The translations under genes were made by a program, and so were the position numbers. Below, one piece after another: positions 24,172-33,474 of a stretch of DNA of 64,000 nucleotides (the first letter of the stretch is position 1; every line of letters begins with the position of its first letter). Under the pieces are notes generated by a model. The model had not been told where the DNA came from. It worked only from the letters and a program-made list of their open reading frames with translations, and searched no databases. This DNA is from an uncultured Lachnoclostridium sp. (GTDB taxonomy: Bacteria; Bacillota; Clostridia; Lachnospirales; Lachnospiraceae), in the NCBI GenBank assembly GCA_946415315.1, contig CAMKRZ010000002.1, forward strand, positions 124,001 to 188,000. Reading direction: 5' to 3'.

Positions 24172-24684
24172 TCAGTTTTTCTCCGCATACGCGCGGTAGC
24201 CGACACTCTCCAGGCGCTCTTTCTTCGCCATTACGCCGCTCTTGAGTTCCGCCTTATACGCGATGATCTTGTCGAGCAGTTCTCTGTCGTGCGTCGCGAT
24301 GATCTTCGCCGCAAGGATGCCCGCGTTCGCGCCGCCGTCGATGGCAACCGTCGCCACCGGGATTCCCGAAGGCATCTGCACGATGGAGTACAGCGAGTCA
24401 ACGCCGCCGAGCGCCTTCGTGTGGATCGGCACGCCGATGACCGGCAACGGGAAGATCGCCGCGCACATGCCGGGAAGGTGTGCCGCACCGCCCGCTCCCG
24501 CGATGATCACCTCAAAGCCCTTCTCAACCGCAGTGTTTGCATAGTCGAAAAATACATCGGGCATACGATGCGCCGAGATGATCGTCATCTCGTACTCGAT
24601 GCCGAATTTTTCAAGCATCGCCGCCGCTTTCTCCATAATCGGCAGATCCGAATCGCTTCCCATCACAATACCGACTTTAGCCAT
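24172..24684 (-). CDS. purE: N5-carboxyaminoimidazole ribonucleotide mutase (PurE class I)
   Basis: Converts N5-CAIR to CAIR in purine synthesis. 170 residues. Family motifs: GIVMGSDSDLPIM (phosphate loop), SAHRMPD with the catalytic His, and GAGGAAHLPGM. The start at 24684 has a GGAGG site; the longer upstream frame does not. No purK is adjacent, though class I PurE normally works with PurK. It lies 73 bases after the M29 aminopeptidase gene and may share its transcript. Confidence 0.97.
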   Translation of the reverse strand: MAKVGIVMGSDSDLPIMEKAAAMLEKFGIEYEMTIISAHRMPDVFFDYANTAVEKGFEVIIAGAGGAAHLPGMCAAIFPLPVIGVPIHTKALGGVDSLYSIVQMPSGIPVATVAIDGGANAGILAAKIIATHDRELLDKIIAYKAELKSGVMAKKERLESVGYRAYAEKN

Positions 24685-24757
24685 AATATCCTCCTGATCC
24701 GTCCCGTTGGGACAGTGTAGTTTATTCATTAAAGGGCCTTTCAGACATGCCCTCGGT

Positions 24758-26866
24758 TCACTGCTCTTTCTCAAGCTCATCCAGCGGAATGTTCAGCTCT
24801 TCCGTCCCCGGCACAACGAACCGTCCGTTGCGGATGATCGCGCCGATCACGGTGCCGTCCGCCGCATGCACAAGGATCTCACCGAGCTCGTTGTACGGGA
24901 TCGTGATGTCCGTGTGCGTGTTCGTGTAGGCCTTCACAGGATCTGTGTGACGCTTTGCGGAAAATTCATTCTCCCTGGCGATGATCTCCTTCCCGTCAGG
25001 ATTGTAGAGCGCCTTGTCCTCCGCACGGCTGTAGCACGTGTCACCCACCGCAAAATGAGGTCCGGTCTTCTCCGCGATGAGGATCGGCAGCTGCTCCTGG
25101 ACGTTATAGCGGATGCCCATCGCATACGCCACCGTGTTCGTTCCGATCGCAAACTCGCCGATGGGCAGCGTCTCCTGATCCTTGAGGATAACATCCTTGA
25201 GGAAGGCTCTATTTTCCTCTTCTGTCGGAAAATTCTCACACGAATAGTCGGTGATCATGCCGTTCTCAAAGCGGAACCGCAGGTTCTTATATGTGATGCC
25301 GTCGATGCACACCTTCATCACGTGAAGCAGTCCGCCGGTGCCCGTGAGTAACGGTGACGTGAACACCTCGCCCACCGGAATGTTAACGTCCGCACCGCAG
25401 TTCTCGAAATTTGTCTGCGTTGCGGGATCTGTCAGCGTGTGAAGCATCACCTTCATGTTCGTCTCGTTGTCCCCGCGGCCGGTCACGGTCACATACGCAC
25501 CGAGGTCAAGCAGGTCGATCAGTTTCTGTTGGATCGCCTTATACTTCTTGTTCGGAAGATTGTTGCATTCGATAGTTCCGCGGAAGACTTCCTCAAATCG
25601 ATCGCCGATAGAAGGAACCGGGTATGCGATGATCGCAAAGGTAATATTCTCCTCCGGTTCATACTTCTCGCCCTGATCGGCTACACGATTGCGAAGTTCG
25701 TCGAACAATGCGCCGCCACGGCCCTTGACCAAAGGCACTGCGCGCTTGTTGACAAAGTCGATGTCCGGCACTCCGAACACCTCCTGCGCGGCAATTCCGG
25801 CATAGCCTTCGCACTCTTCTTTATACTTTTCATAGTTCTCCCTGCGGCTCTCCATGATCTCCTCGATCATGGGGCGCTGAAGAACGAGCAGATAGTTCTT
25901 GCGATGGTCGTACGAATACTGGCGGTTAATCGAGGTGCCTCCCATACCGCCCTGCAGGAATGTGCACGCATAAACCAAAAGATTGCTCGTGAGGAACAGT
26001 TTGGGCTCCAATCCCTCTTCGCGGAAGAGATCGATCACACGCGCTGTGACGCGCTCAAATCCGAAATACGTATCGAACGCAACCGTCTTCTTCGACGCGC
26101 GGTCGATGCGCATGGTCTCAAAACTGTCGATAAAGCCGTTCACAAACGTCCGCGCCATCTCATCGATGGTCTTCTGCGGCTGTTTTGCAAGGTACCTATA
26201 GGTGTTGATCACATTTTCCGAAACCGGAAGGCCGTAATCGTACAGCGCGCTCTCGTCGGACGCGGCGCGGCGGATGATATCCTCAACCGGCTTGCCCGCG
26301 GAAATATCATACATCTCATACATGCGGAACTCGACGAACTCGCGGCAGTAATCGTGCGCATAGTAATACAGGCTCTGCTTGATCCCGCGGTCAATTCCGT
26401 CCCGCTCAATATGACCGTAAATCTCCGCGATCAGTTCGCAGGCATACAGAAACGGCTTGCGGATACCGCGCATCAGATACTGTGTTGTCTCAACCAACTC
26501 CCGCCCGAGAGCCGCGATCACCATCGCGTAGGCGTTGCCGTACTCTTTCGCCGAAACGTCGGGGTTGATGATGGATCTCTCATAAGCGTCAACCTCGAGA
26601 GTTCCGAAAATTGCCTTGTTCATCCGGCGTTTTTCTTCCGTGCTCATCGCTGACCAGGAACCGTCCGTGACAGCCTTGTACAGCTTTTCCTGCGCCGCCG
26701 CGATACCTGCCAGCTCGGCAAGCCCCTCGGGCGCATTTTTCTTCTTCGCACTGTTTTTGATCCAGGACAGAACAAGCGAGAGTCTCTCCCTCTCATCCGC
26801 AGACCAGGAGAGCATCGAGGGCACGGCATCGGCCGCGCGTTTTTTCTTATTTTCCGTAATTTTCAA
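24758..26866 (-). CDS. M29-family (AmpS-like) aminopeptidase with a large N-terminal extension
   Basis: 702 residues, nearly twice the usual M29 length (about 370-415). The C-terminal half is an M29 metallopeptidase: metal ligands can be read in NIPVGEVFTSP (Glu), GEFAIGTNTVA (Glu), GPHFAVGDTCYSR (His about 604, Tyr about 612) and NTHTDITI (His 651, Asp 653). The first 330 or so residues are helical, Tyr- and Arg-rich, and not recognised. The start appears to be TTG at 26866, with a GAGGTGG site four bases ahead; no ATG with a ribosome site lies nearby. M29 enzymes are cytoplasmic, cobalt- or zinc-dependent aminopeptidases. It precedes purE but has no obvious purine role. Confidence 0.85.
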   Translation of the reverse strand: MKITENKKKRAADAVPSMLSWSADERERLSLVLSWIKNSAKKKNAPEGLAELAGIAAAQEKLYKAVTDGSWSAMSTEEKRRMNKAIFGTLEVDAYERSIINPDVSAKEYGNAYAMVIAALGRELVETTQYLMRGIRKPFLYACELIAEIYGHIERDGIDRGIKQSLYYYAHDYCREFVEFRMYEMYDISAGKPVEDIIRRAASDESALYDYGLPVSENVINTYRYLAKQPQKTIDEMARTFVNGFIDSFETMRIDRASKKTVAFDTYFGFERVTARVIDLFREEGLEPKLFLTSNLLVYACTFLQGGMGGTSINRQYSYDHRKNYLLVLQRPMIEEIMESRRENYEKYKEECEGYAGIAAQEVFGVPDIDFVNKRAVPLVKGRGGALFDELRNRVADQGEKYEPEENITFAIIAYPVPSIGDRFEEVFRGTIECNNLPNKKYKAIQQKLIDLLDLGAYVTVTGRGDNETNMKVMLHTLTDPATQTNFENCGADVNIPVGEVFTSPLLTGTGGLLHVMKVCIDGITYKNLRFRFENGMITDYSCENFPTEEENRAFLKDVILKDQETLPIGEFAIGTNTVAYAMGIRYNVQEQLPILIAEKTGPHFAVGDTCYSRAEDKALYNPDGKEIIARENEFSAKRHTDPVKAYTNTHTDITIPYNELGEILVHAADGTVIGAIIRNGRFVVPGTEELNIPLDELEKEQ

Positions 26867-26981
26867 AAATCCACCTCATTGATCATCTGTCAGGCGCCCG
26901 CTGTCTCAGCAGATGCCCTGCATCATTCGTTTTTCATTGTCGCTGTGGAACACCGCCACATCCTTCAACCGCGCATTCCGG

Positions 26982-27305
26982 TCACAAAGCCGCCCCCACA
27001 AGGAAAAGCCCCAGCGTCACCACGACCACCGCGAGGTTGAGAACCATCCCGGCGAGCGCGAAGCCGTCTTGGAACGGTGTTTCTCTGCGCGCCGTCGCAG
27101 CGCACATCATTCCCGCGATCGCGAGCAGACCGTTCGTCACGCCGAGTCCGCCCAGCTCCGCATCCTTGTGCAGCCTTCCGTACAGGATCAGGAAAATGAG
27201 GAAAAACACGCAAAGAATGCCCACTGCCAGCGACACTTTCCCCATGATCGACCGATGCCGACCTTTGTAGTGAACCGTGTTTTTCTCTTCCTTCACTCTG
27301 TTCAT
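26982..27305 (-). CDS. small membrane protein, DUF6142-like
   Basis: 107 residues: a basic N-terminus (HYKGRHRSIMGKVSLAVG), then three hydrophobic segments (about residues 24-44, 54-70 and 80-105). It resembles the clostridial DUF6142 family, of unknown function. It overlaps the preceding vanZ-like gene by 4 bases (ATGA), so the two are translationally coupled. Confidence 0.72.
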   Translation of the reverse strand: MNRVKEEKNTVHYKGRHRSIMGKVSLAVGILCVFFLIFLILYGRLHKDAELGGLGVTNGLLAIAGMMCAATARRETPFQDGFALAGMVLNLAVVVVTLGLFLVGAAL

Positions 27306-27772
27306 CGTTTCCTCTTACTCTTCTTCGGTTTCCCGGCAAGCGCTGCCTCCACGGGAACACTGATGAAAATGCCGATCAATCCGCCGACGGTATTGAGTAT
27401 CACATCGTCAATATCAAAGCTTCCGACATTGAACACATACTGAAGCACTTCCGCGACAGCACACGAAAGGTACACAACAGCAAGCGTGAACAGCCATTTC
27501 GGACGTTTCGGCGCCAGCAGTGCGACGAGCAGTCCCATCGGAACAAAAGCGAGAATATTTCCGACGATGTTCCACCAGAACAATCCGTTCATCAGACTTT
27601 CCGGTCCCTTGTAAAACCGCCGGATTTCCTGAAGGGGAACAAGGTTCACACCGTGATCATTACCCTGTGTGCGTCCGAATCTAGGCGAAAAGAACAGCAC
27701 ATAGATCAGCACCGCCAGATACAACACGAAGAGGATACCGATCCATATCTTCTGTTTTTTGTTTAAACTCAT
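27302..27772 (-). CDS. VanZ family membrane protein
   Basis: 156 residues with about four helices. VanZ-type features: a first helix ending in the FFSPRFGRTQG region, VNLVPLQEIRRFYKGPES, NIVGNILAFVPMGLLVALLAP, and the C-terminal SFDIDDVILNTVGGLIG. VanZ proteins contribute to teicoplanin resistance in enterococci, but most chromosomal copies have no known role; there is no vanA/B-type cluster here. Coupled to the DUF6142-like gene. Confidence 0.92.
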   Translation of the reverse strand: MSLNKKQKIWIGILFVLYLAVLIYVLFFSPRFGRTQGNDHGVNLVPLQEIRRFYKGPESLMNGLFWWNIVGNILAFVPMGLLVALLAPKRPKWLFTLAVVYLSCAVAEVLQYVFNVGSFDIDDVILNTVGGLIGIFISVPVEAALAGKPKKSKRKR

Positions 27773-27839
27773 GTCTACATCCGCAGGAGAGCCTGTGGTT
27801 CTCCTGTTCCTTTACTTATTTCACGGCATCGGCGATGGC

Positions 27840-29246
27840 CTATTGGCCGCCCTTCACTTCCTCCATGTACCGGATGAACTCGTCCACCAACCGGGAATCC
27901 ATAGTACAGTCGCACACTCCGCGCCGTTCCACGATATCATTTCCGCTCGGGTCATCATAAATCCGAACGGTAATAGGTTTATTTTTCGAAGGATCAAACG
28001 GTTCGATCTCAAACGTCAGAACCGGCTCAACTGTCGGCGTATCGTTCTGCCGGAAGCCGGAGGTCTTCATCGCCATCACCGCCTGGGCCCATGCGAGCGC
28101 GTCCTTTCCGACAATCTGCGTGCCGTTCAGATAATACACATCCTCTTCAGCTTCGGTGCGCTCATGTGTAAACACCATCGTCAGATCACCGGCCTTCGCG
28201 GTAACCTTGGAAACCACCTGAATTCCCGGGTAAACGATGGAATGATAGGTGCTTGAGAACACGTCAAACTCGCACATATTGCGGATTCGCAACTGCGTCA
28301 TTACCAGCACGGCATCCACGCCCTGAAGTCTCGCGTAATAGTTTCCGGTTTCCGGATCCTGGTCACCGACCATAAGTGTATAGGACATCGACTCCGTCTC
28401 GGTGTCATCCGAGTACCGGACTGTCAGCGTTGCTTTCGGATTGACCAGTCCGTACTGTGCGTACTCATCCGGCTTCACTCTGCGGATTTCCTCGGCATAC
28501 GGATTGATGTACCATTCCAGTTGATCCATCCACGGGCCGTTGATCACATCAGCGTCCCAACTCGCCCTGTACGGCTCCTCAAACCTCCACGGAAAGAGTC
28601 CGGCGCCCGAGTAATCATACGGGTTCTCGGTATCCTTGACTGCATGGAAGGCCGGGAACAGATCTCCCGTGAGAATGACTTCCTGGACATTCTTGATGTC
28701 CGGAATCTTCGGCATGCTGATCGTCTCCGTGTAGTATGCGCGCTCACGAACCATGAGCGAGGCATAACTCGCCGAAACGGTATATACCGTCTTATCTCCG
28801 TTAAACCGGCAATAATAGTACGTCTTGGTAGGCACCTTGTCCCCGAGTTCGATGCGGACCAGACGCTCCTCCCCCGCGTATGCCTCCAGCACCGCGGATG
28901 GATTGTCAAGCCCGTACTCGGAGTCCGCAGCGGGATTATCCACCTTCGCGATCGCGCGCAGGTTGGACAGCAGATTGTCCGGAATCTGCCAGATTACCTT
29001 CTGGCTCAGAATATCTGACTCACAGTTCCAGGAATCTCCCTGCTTTGTGAAAACTCCCGAATAATATTCATTCTGAATACTGATCCGGTCCACACGGTTC
29101 ACATCGATCGTCGTTACCGTGAGATACTTGATCTTCTCTTCTTCTGCCGGGTCATCTGCTTTTTTCTTCAAAAGAACGAAGACTACCGTCAGGATTACTG
29201 CCGCGGCAATCAGAATCGAAAGCCGCACGATATTTGCTCGTTTCAT
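27840..29246 (-). CDS. DUF4340 domain membrane-anchored protein of a Gld-like ABC operon
   Basis: 468 residues: one N-terminal helix (about 8-27), then an extracytoplasmic region with two repeats of the DUF4340 type (IDVNRVDRISIQNEYY..., EYGLDNPSAVLEAYAGEE, then EYAQYGLVNPKATLTVRYSD). The family occurs next to GldG-like and ABC-2 permease genes but has no settled function. It overlaps the upstream GldG-like gene by 4 bases and is the last gene of the four-gene unit. Confidence 0.87.
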   Translation of the reverse strand: MKRANIVRLSILIAAAVILTVVFVLLKKKADDPAEEEKIKYLTVTTIDVNRVDRISIQNEYYSGVFTKQGDSWNCESDILSQKVIWQIPDNLLSNLRAIAKVDNPAADSEYGLDNPSAVLEAYAGEERLVRIELGDKVPTKTYYYCRFNGDKTVYTVSASYASLMVRERAYYTETISMPKIPDIKNVQEVILTGDLFPAFHAVKDTENPYDYSGAGLFPWRFEEPYRASWDADVINGPWMDQLEWYINPYAEEIRRVKPDEYAQYGLVNPKATLTVRYSDDTETESMSYTLMVGDQDPETGNYYARLQGVDAVLVMTQLRIRNMCEFDVFSSTYHSIVYPGIQVVSKVTAKAGDLTMVFTHERTEAEEDVYYLNGTQIVGKDALAWAQAVMAMKTSGFRQNDTPTVEPVLTFEIEPFDPSKNKPITVRIYDDPSGNDIVERRGVCDCTMDSRLVDEFIRYMEEVKGGQ

Positions 29247-30703
29247 TCCTCACCCTTTTCCGTCACAGTAGTCAGTTTCTCGACGCGTCTGCGCAGCATG
29301 ACCACAACACCTGCAAAAAGAATCAATCCCGGCAGAATAAACGACACCGCAGCAATCCTGTTGCGCTGACTTGTAGTCATCCTGAGTGCTTCCTCAAGCG
29401 CGGTCGTGTCCGGGATGGACAGCGTATCCTCCTCAGTTCCCACGGAATCGTTCAAACATTCGATCAACTGTGTCCGGTTGGCGAAAGACGAACTTCCGGT
29501 AAGCATCCGGTCGTCGAAGAAATAGAAGGAGGAAAATACATACATCTGAGCGGTATTGCCTCCGAATGTCTCCTCAATCTTCAACAACAGCGGGAATTTG
29601 CCAACCTCATCCCCCGGTTGAACCTCACTGCTCGAAGCATCGGTCTCCTTGCGATACGCTTTCGACGATGTCTCAACAAGCACCGTTTTCTTCGTTGTAC
29701 TGCGGGTCGTATCGTTCGTGTAGAACGGAACGGCGAGCGGCCACTCGACAGATTTTCCTTCATAATCACTCAGTATCATGGTGCGGTTGTCTCCTGCCGT
29801 GCGGGAGGAATCCCCCTCGAACAACACGCCGCTTCCGTAGTGAACGCCGTAGTACCGCAGCAGTTCCTGCAGATTCGTAAAGGAATCGGTGTTGTACAGC
29901 ACCGAGATGAACACCGTACCGCCGTTCGTCAGGAATTCTTTGACAGCATCGACCTCCACTTCGGTAAAGTCCGACTGCGGAGCGCCGATGAACAGGATAT
30001 CACAGAGTTCCGGAACTCTGCCTTCCTTTGTAAGATCGCAATACTTAATCTCATACGAGTTCAGATTCAGAAGGTCGGAAAATGTAGGTGTTACTTTCCC
30101 CTTCCGCTCTTCTTCGGAATCCGTCGGATTGGTGATTATCTCGCTGTGGTTGTTCGTCGCATAGATGGTCGCTTTCTTTTCCTGCGTCACCTTGATGATC
30201 GCTTTCGCAATCTCAACCTCGGCATCATATCCGTACAATTCCTGCTGGTATGTCTGCATGTTGTACGAGTAGATCTTCATCTGCTCGGAATCGATATACT
30301 CATAACGGTCGGGATCATCCGCATTCACAACGATAATGCTGTTGTTCGTAATGTCCTGCATCTTGTTGTACCGGTACACAAACTGCGGGTACTGGATCGG
30401 GTCCTTGACCGTAAATGTAAATCCGTCATTAGCATCCGCGATCAGCTCGGCGCCCGTCTTGATGATGAGGTCCTCCTCACCTTCCGCCGTCACGTAATAC
30501 AGATCGATCGGCGTCGTCACGGATTTTACGAAGTTGATCGTATCTTCAGCCAGAGAATACTTGCGTGTGGACGTAACGTCAATTCTATCGAAAAGGCTTC
30601 CCGAAACCAGGTTGACGATCACCAGAACAACGATCACCAGGAATGAGACGGCCGTGGCATATGCACCTCCGCGGAATTTGCGGGAACGTATCGTTTTGTT
30701 CAT
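29243..30703 (-). CDS. GldG family ABC transporter accessory protein
   Basis: 486 residues with a helix near each end (about 15-35 and 448-468) around a large extracytoplasmic domain. The start of that domain (IDVTSTRKYSLAEDTINFVKSVTTPIDLYYV) and the ATNNHSE segment are typical of the GldG/ABC_transp_aux family. In Bacteroidetes GldG works with GldA and GldF in gliding; in clostridia homologues occur without gliding motility. One base separates it from the permease stop. Confidence 0.88.
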   Translation of the reverse strand: MNKTIRSRKFRGGAYATAVSFLVIVVLVIVNLVSGSLFDRIDVTSTRKYSLAEDTINFVKSVTTPIDLYYVTAEGEEDLIIKTGAELIADANDGFTFTVKDPIQYPQFVYRYNKMQDITNNSIIVVNADDPDRYEYIDSEQMKIYSYNMQTYQQELYGYDAEVEIAKAIIKVTQEKKATIYATNNHSEIITNPTDSEEERKGKVTPTFSDLLNLNSYEIKYCDLTKEGRVPELCDILFIGAPQSDFTEVEVDAVKEFLTNGGTVFISVLYNTDSFTNLQELLRYYGVHYGSGVLFEGDSSRTAGDNRTMILSDYEGKSVEWPLAVPFYTNDTTRSTTKKTVLVETSSKAYRKETDASSSEVQPGDEVGKFPLLLKIEETFGGNTAQMYVFSSFYFFDDRMLTGSSSFANRTQLIECLNDSVGTEEDTLSIPDTTALEEALRMTTSQRNRIAAVSFILPGLILFAGVVVMLRRRVEKLTTVTEKGEE

Positions 30704-30704
30704 G

Positions 30705-31571
30705 TCACGCCTCCCATCTTCTCTTCTTGATTGCCTGAACCGTCAGGAACACGAAGAGGAAAATCATGCTCAGAAAATAAATGTACGACGAAATATCCAC
30801 GATGCCGTACATAAACAGCGAAAAGCGCGACTGCACGGAAAGCCAGCCGAAGATCCTTGCTAGACTGCCGTCGAAACTCTGACGGTTCACAAGGAATGCA
30901 ACGATCAGTCCTCCCACGGACAGCACAAGGAAAATGCCCGTGACGACCTTACTCTTCATCATCACATACGTGATCACACCGATGATCACGGCAAGAATGA
31001 TCAGAATTGCAAGCGCAAGCTCGTTGCCGGTCGGAAGCATCTGCACCAGCAGATCGATCATCAGCGTAAACAGGATCACGATAAATGTCACAACGGCCGC
31101 AAACACCTGGCTCTCCGTGAGCGCCGAGATGAACATGCCGATTGCCATGTAGGTGCATCCGAGAAGGAAAAAGGCCGCGATGGTCGTATATGCAACCTTA
31201 TAGTTTGTCGCACCGTAGTTGTGCAAAATAATCGGATAAACGCACACGATCGCAACGGCAATGGCGAACACCGTCACGATGGCAAGATATTTGCCGATCA
31301 CGATGCGCTCCACGCTCACGGGGGACGTGAAGATCAGCTGGTCGGTGCGCTGCCGTTTTTCTTCAGCCAGTATTCTCATTGTAACCATCGGCACCAGCAG
31401 CAGGAAGAATGTCGCAGTTCCGTTGACCGCCCGAGCGAAGTTTGCATACCCGAGCCGAAGGTTATACAGATACTGAAAAACTCCGATAAACAAAAGGAAA
31501 AAGGCGATGAACAGATATCCGAGGAACGACGTAAAATACGACTTCAGCTCTCTCTTGTAAATTGCTTTCAT
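30705..31571 (-). CDS. ABC-2 type permease (GldF-like)
   Basis: 288 residues with six predicted membrane helices. Begins MKAIYKRELKSYFTSFLGYLF; the conserved VTMRILAEEKRQRTDQLIFTSPVS after helix 2 is characteristic of ABC-2/GldF/NatB-type permeases. It overlaps the ATPase gene by 4 bases. It forms the membrane channel of the exporter. Confidence 0.93.
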   Translation of the reverse strand: MKAIYKRELKSYFTSFLGYLFIAFFLLFIGVFQYLYNLRLGYANFARAVNGTATFFLLLVPMVTMRILAEEKRQRTDQLIFTSPVSVERIVIGKYLAIVTVFAIAVAIVCVYPIILHNYGATNYKVAYTTIAAFFLLGCTYMAIGMFISALTESQVFAAVVTFIVILFTLMIDLLVQMLPTGNELALAILIILAVIIGVITYVMMKSKVVTGIFLVLSVGGLIVAFLVNRQSFDGSLARIFGWLSVQSRFSLFMYGIVDISSYIYFLSMIFLFVFLTVQAIKKRRWEA

Positions 31572-32518
31572 TTCGTGTCGCCCTCCTTCCCTGTCATCTC
31601 AATGAAGACGTCCTCAAGCGTCTTCTGAATCGCATTCATCTCAAACAGGGCAATACCGCGCTTCGCGCAGGCTGCGGCGATCCGGTCACGGATCTCTCCG
31701 CCGTCCGACGAATACACGGCGTACGCCGTAAGCCCCTCCTCGACCTGCTCATCCAGGGCATCACAGCGGGAAATATTGGAAATTCCGGAAATCGCTGTGC
31801 GGAAGGCCTCCTCGCCCGCGCGCACGACAACGCGCACACCGTTCGTACCGCCGAGCGTGCGGATGATATTGTCCGGTGTGTCGATGATAACCTTCTTACC
31901 GTGGTTGATGATCAGGACACGGTCGCAGACCGCATTTACCTCAAAGAGAATGTGGGAACTCAAAATGACCGTGTGTTCTCTTCCGAGGCTGCGGATCAGT
32001 TTCCGCATCCACGTGATCTGCATCGGGTCGAGACCGACCGTCGGCTCGTCGAGGATCAGCACTTCGGGGTTGCCGATCAGTGCCTGAGCCAGACCGACTC
32101 TCTGCCGGTAGCCCTTGCTCAGATGCTTGATCATCTTGTTCTGCATATGTTTCACATGCAAAAGCTCCATCACGCGCTCGACCTCGGCCTTGCGCTCCTT
32201 CTTCGGAACCTCCTTGAGCTCCGTACAGAAGGAAAGGTACTCCTTCACGCGCATGTCAGGATATACCGGAGGAATCTCCGGAAGATAACCGATGCACCGC
32301 TTTGCCTTCTCCGGCTCATCGTACACGTTGAAACCGTTGATGGTCACATCGCCTTCCGTAGCGGAATTGTACCCGGTAATCATGTTCATGGTCGTCGATT
32401 TACCCGCGCCGTTCGGCCCGAGGAAACCGAGGATCTCACCCTTTTCCACAGTGAAGCTGAGGTCATCCACGGCGCGGAAATCGCCGTACTGCTTCACCAG
32501 ATGTTCTACTGTTATCAC
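31568..32518 (-). CDS. ABC transporter ATP-binding protein (GldA/CcmA-like)
   Basis: 316 residues. Walker A GPNGAGKSTTMNM near residue 33, signature LSKGYRQRVGLAQAL near 133, Walker B VLILDEPTVGLDP near 155, H-loop ILSSHILFEV. The C-terminal domain of about 80 residues is typical for ABC-2 exporters. First gene of the ATPase-permease-GldG-DUF4340 unit; it starts 50 bases after dapB and could be read through from dapB. Confidence 0.94.
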   Translation of the reverse strand: MITVEHLVKQYGDFRAVDDLSFTVEKGEILGFLGPNGAGKSTTMNMITGYNSATEGDVTINGFNVYDEPEKAKRCIGYLPEIPPVYPDMRVKEYLSFCTELKEVPKKERKAEVERVMELLHVKHMQNKMIKHLSKGYRQRVGLAQALIGNPEVLILDEPTVGLDPMQITWMRKLIRSLGREHTVILSSHILFEVNAVCDRVLIINHGKKVIIDTPDNIIRTLGGTNGVRVVVRAGEEAFRTAISGISNISRCDALDEQVEEGLTAYAVYSSDGGEIRDRIAAACAKRGIALFEMNAIQKTLEDVFIEMTGKEGDTK

Positions 32519-32568
32519 ACTGTGCCTCCTGATGTCTTACTTGTCTGTCTCCCCCTGAGAGAACGGTC

Positions 32569-33324
32569 TCAGCCGATCACGTCCTTCATCGTGTACAACC
32601 CGGGTCCCTTGCCGGCAACATACTTCGCCGCAACAACGGCACCCTTGCCGAAGATTGCCTTCGAGTACGCCATGTGCGAAAGCGTGATGACCTCGTCCGT
32701 GCCGCAGAACAGAATCTCATGCTCGCCCACGATCGTACCGCCGCGCACCGCGCTGATCCCGATCTCGCCCTGCGGTCTGGGCTCGCTTCTTCCGCTTCTG
32801 TCATACACGTACGGAAGCGCCTCCGGAAGTGCCTCGTTGATGGCGTCCGCGATCGCAAGCGCCGTTCCGCTCGGAGCATCCTTCTTGAAATGATGGTGCT
32901 TCTCCACGATCTCAATGTCAAAGCCTTCTGCTGCCAGCTTCTTCGCCGCCTCCTGAACAAGCCGGATCAGCACATTGATGCCGAGCGACATGTTGGCCGA
33001 GCGAACAATTGCCGTCTTCTTCGAAGCCTCATCGATCTCCGCAATCTGCTCTTTCGTATAGCCCGTCGTGCACAGCACAAGCGCGATATTTCGCTTCTGT
33101 GCTTCCTCGATCAGCTTCGTGAGAATCTTCGGCGTTGAGAAATCAATGATGACGTCCGCCTCCTCCTTCACATCTGCCACCGACGAATACACCGGATACG
33201 GCGCGAGCGGCGGCGTCACGATATCCACGCCCGCCACGATCTGCGCCTCCTTGTCTGACTCCACGAGTTCCGTGATCACACGACCCATATGGCCGCCACA
33301 ACCGTTCATGATAATCCGTGTCAT
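32569..33324 (-). CDS. dapB: 4-hydroxy-tetrahydrodipicolinate reductase
   Basis: NAD(P)H reductase of the lysine/diaminopimelate pathway. 251 residues. The dinucleotide motif is NGCGGHMGRVI at the N-terminus; the active-site region is EIVEKHHHFKKDAPSGTAL (catalytic His and Lys), and RGGTIVGEHEILFCG follows. Downstream of dapA on the same strand but separated by terminators, so probably independently transcribed. Confidence 0.97.
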   Translation of the reverse strand: MTRIIMNGCGGHMGRVITELVESDKEAQIVAGVDIVTPPLAPYPVYSSVADVKEEADVIIDFSTPKILTKLIEEAQKRNIALVLCTTGYTKEQIAEIDEASKKTAIVRSANMSLGINVLIRLVQEAAKKLAAEGFDIEIVEKHHHFKKDAPSGTALAIADAINEALPEALPYVYDRSGRSEPRPQGEIGISAVRGGTIVGEHEILFCGTDEVITLSHMAYSKAIFGKGAVVAAKYVAGKGPGLYTMKDVIG

Positions 33325-33351
33325 AATTCCCTCTCCTTATACATGAAGATT

Positions 33352-33383
33352 CGGAAAATGCCGTCTGAAACGGTCATTTTCCG
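33352..33383. repeat. inverted pair of CGGAAAATG / CATTTTCCG
   Basis: CGGAAAATG (33352-33360) and CATTTTCCG (33375-33383), extended by inner CCGT/ACGG pairs, form a hairpin with a 5-base loop and one bulge. It lies in the dapA-dapB gap just upstream of dapB, next to another hairpin. Confidence 0.8.
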
Positions 33384-33387
33384 ATGA

Positions 33388-33411
33388 AAAGAGCCGTTCT
33401 GAACGGCTTTT
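33388..33411. terminator. second hairpin in the dapA-dapB gap
   Basis: AGCCGTT / AACGGCT arms with a 3-base loop (33392-33408), A-rich on the left and TTT on the right. It can serve as a backup terminator for dapA. Confidence 0.6.
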
Positions 33412-33474
33412 CTATTGTGCTGCGAAGAACTCGTTTTCAATCCGTGGAACGCCGTTTCAAGTCTCCGCAACAAA

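Noticed and set aside
33360-33369. GCCGTCTGAA, identical to the core Neisseria DNA uptake sequence
   Set aside because: It appears once here, as part of a local hairpin, and the repeated element of this window is CATTTTCC. A chance match.
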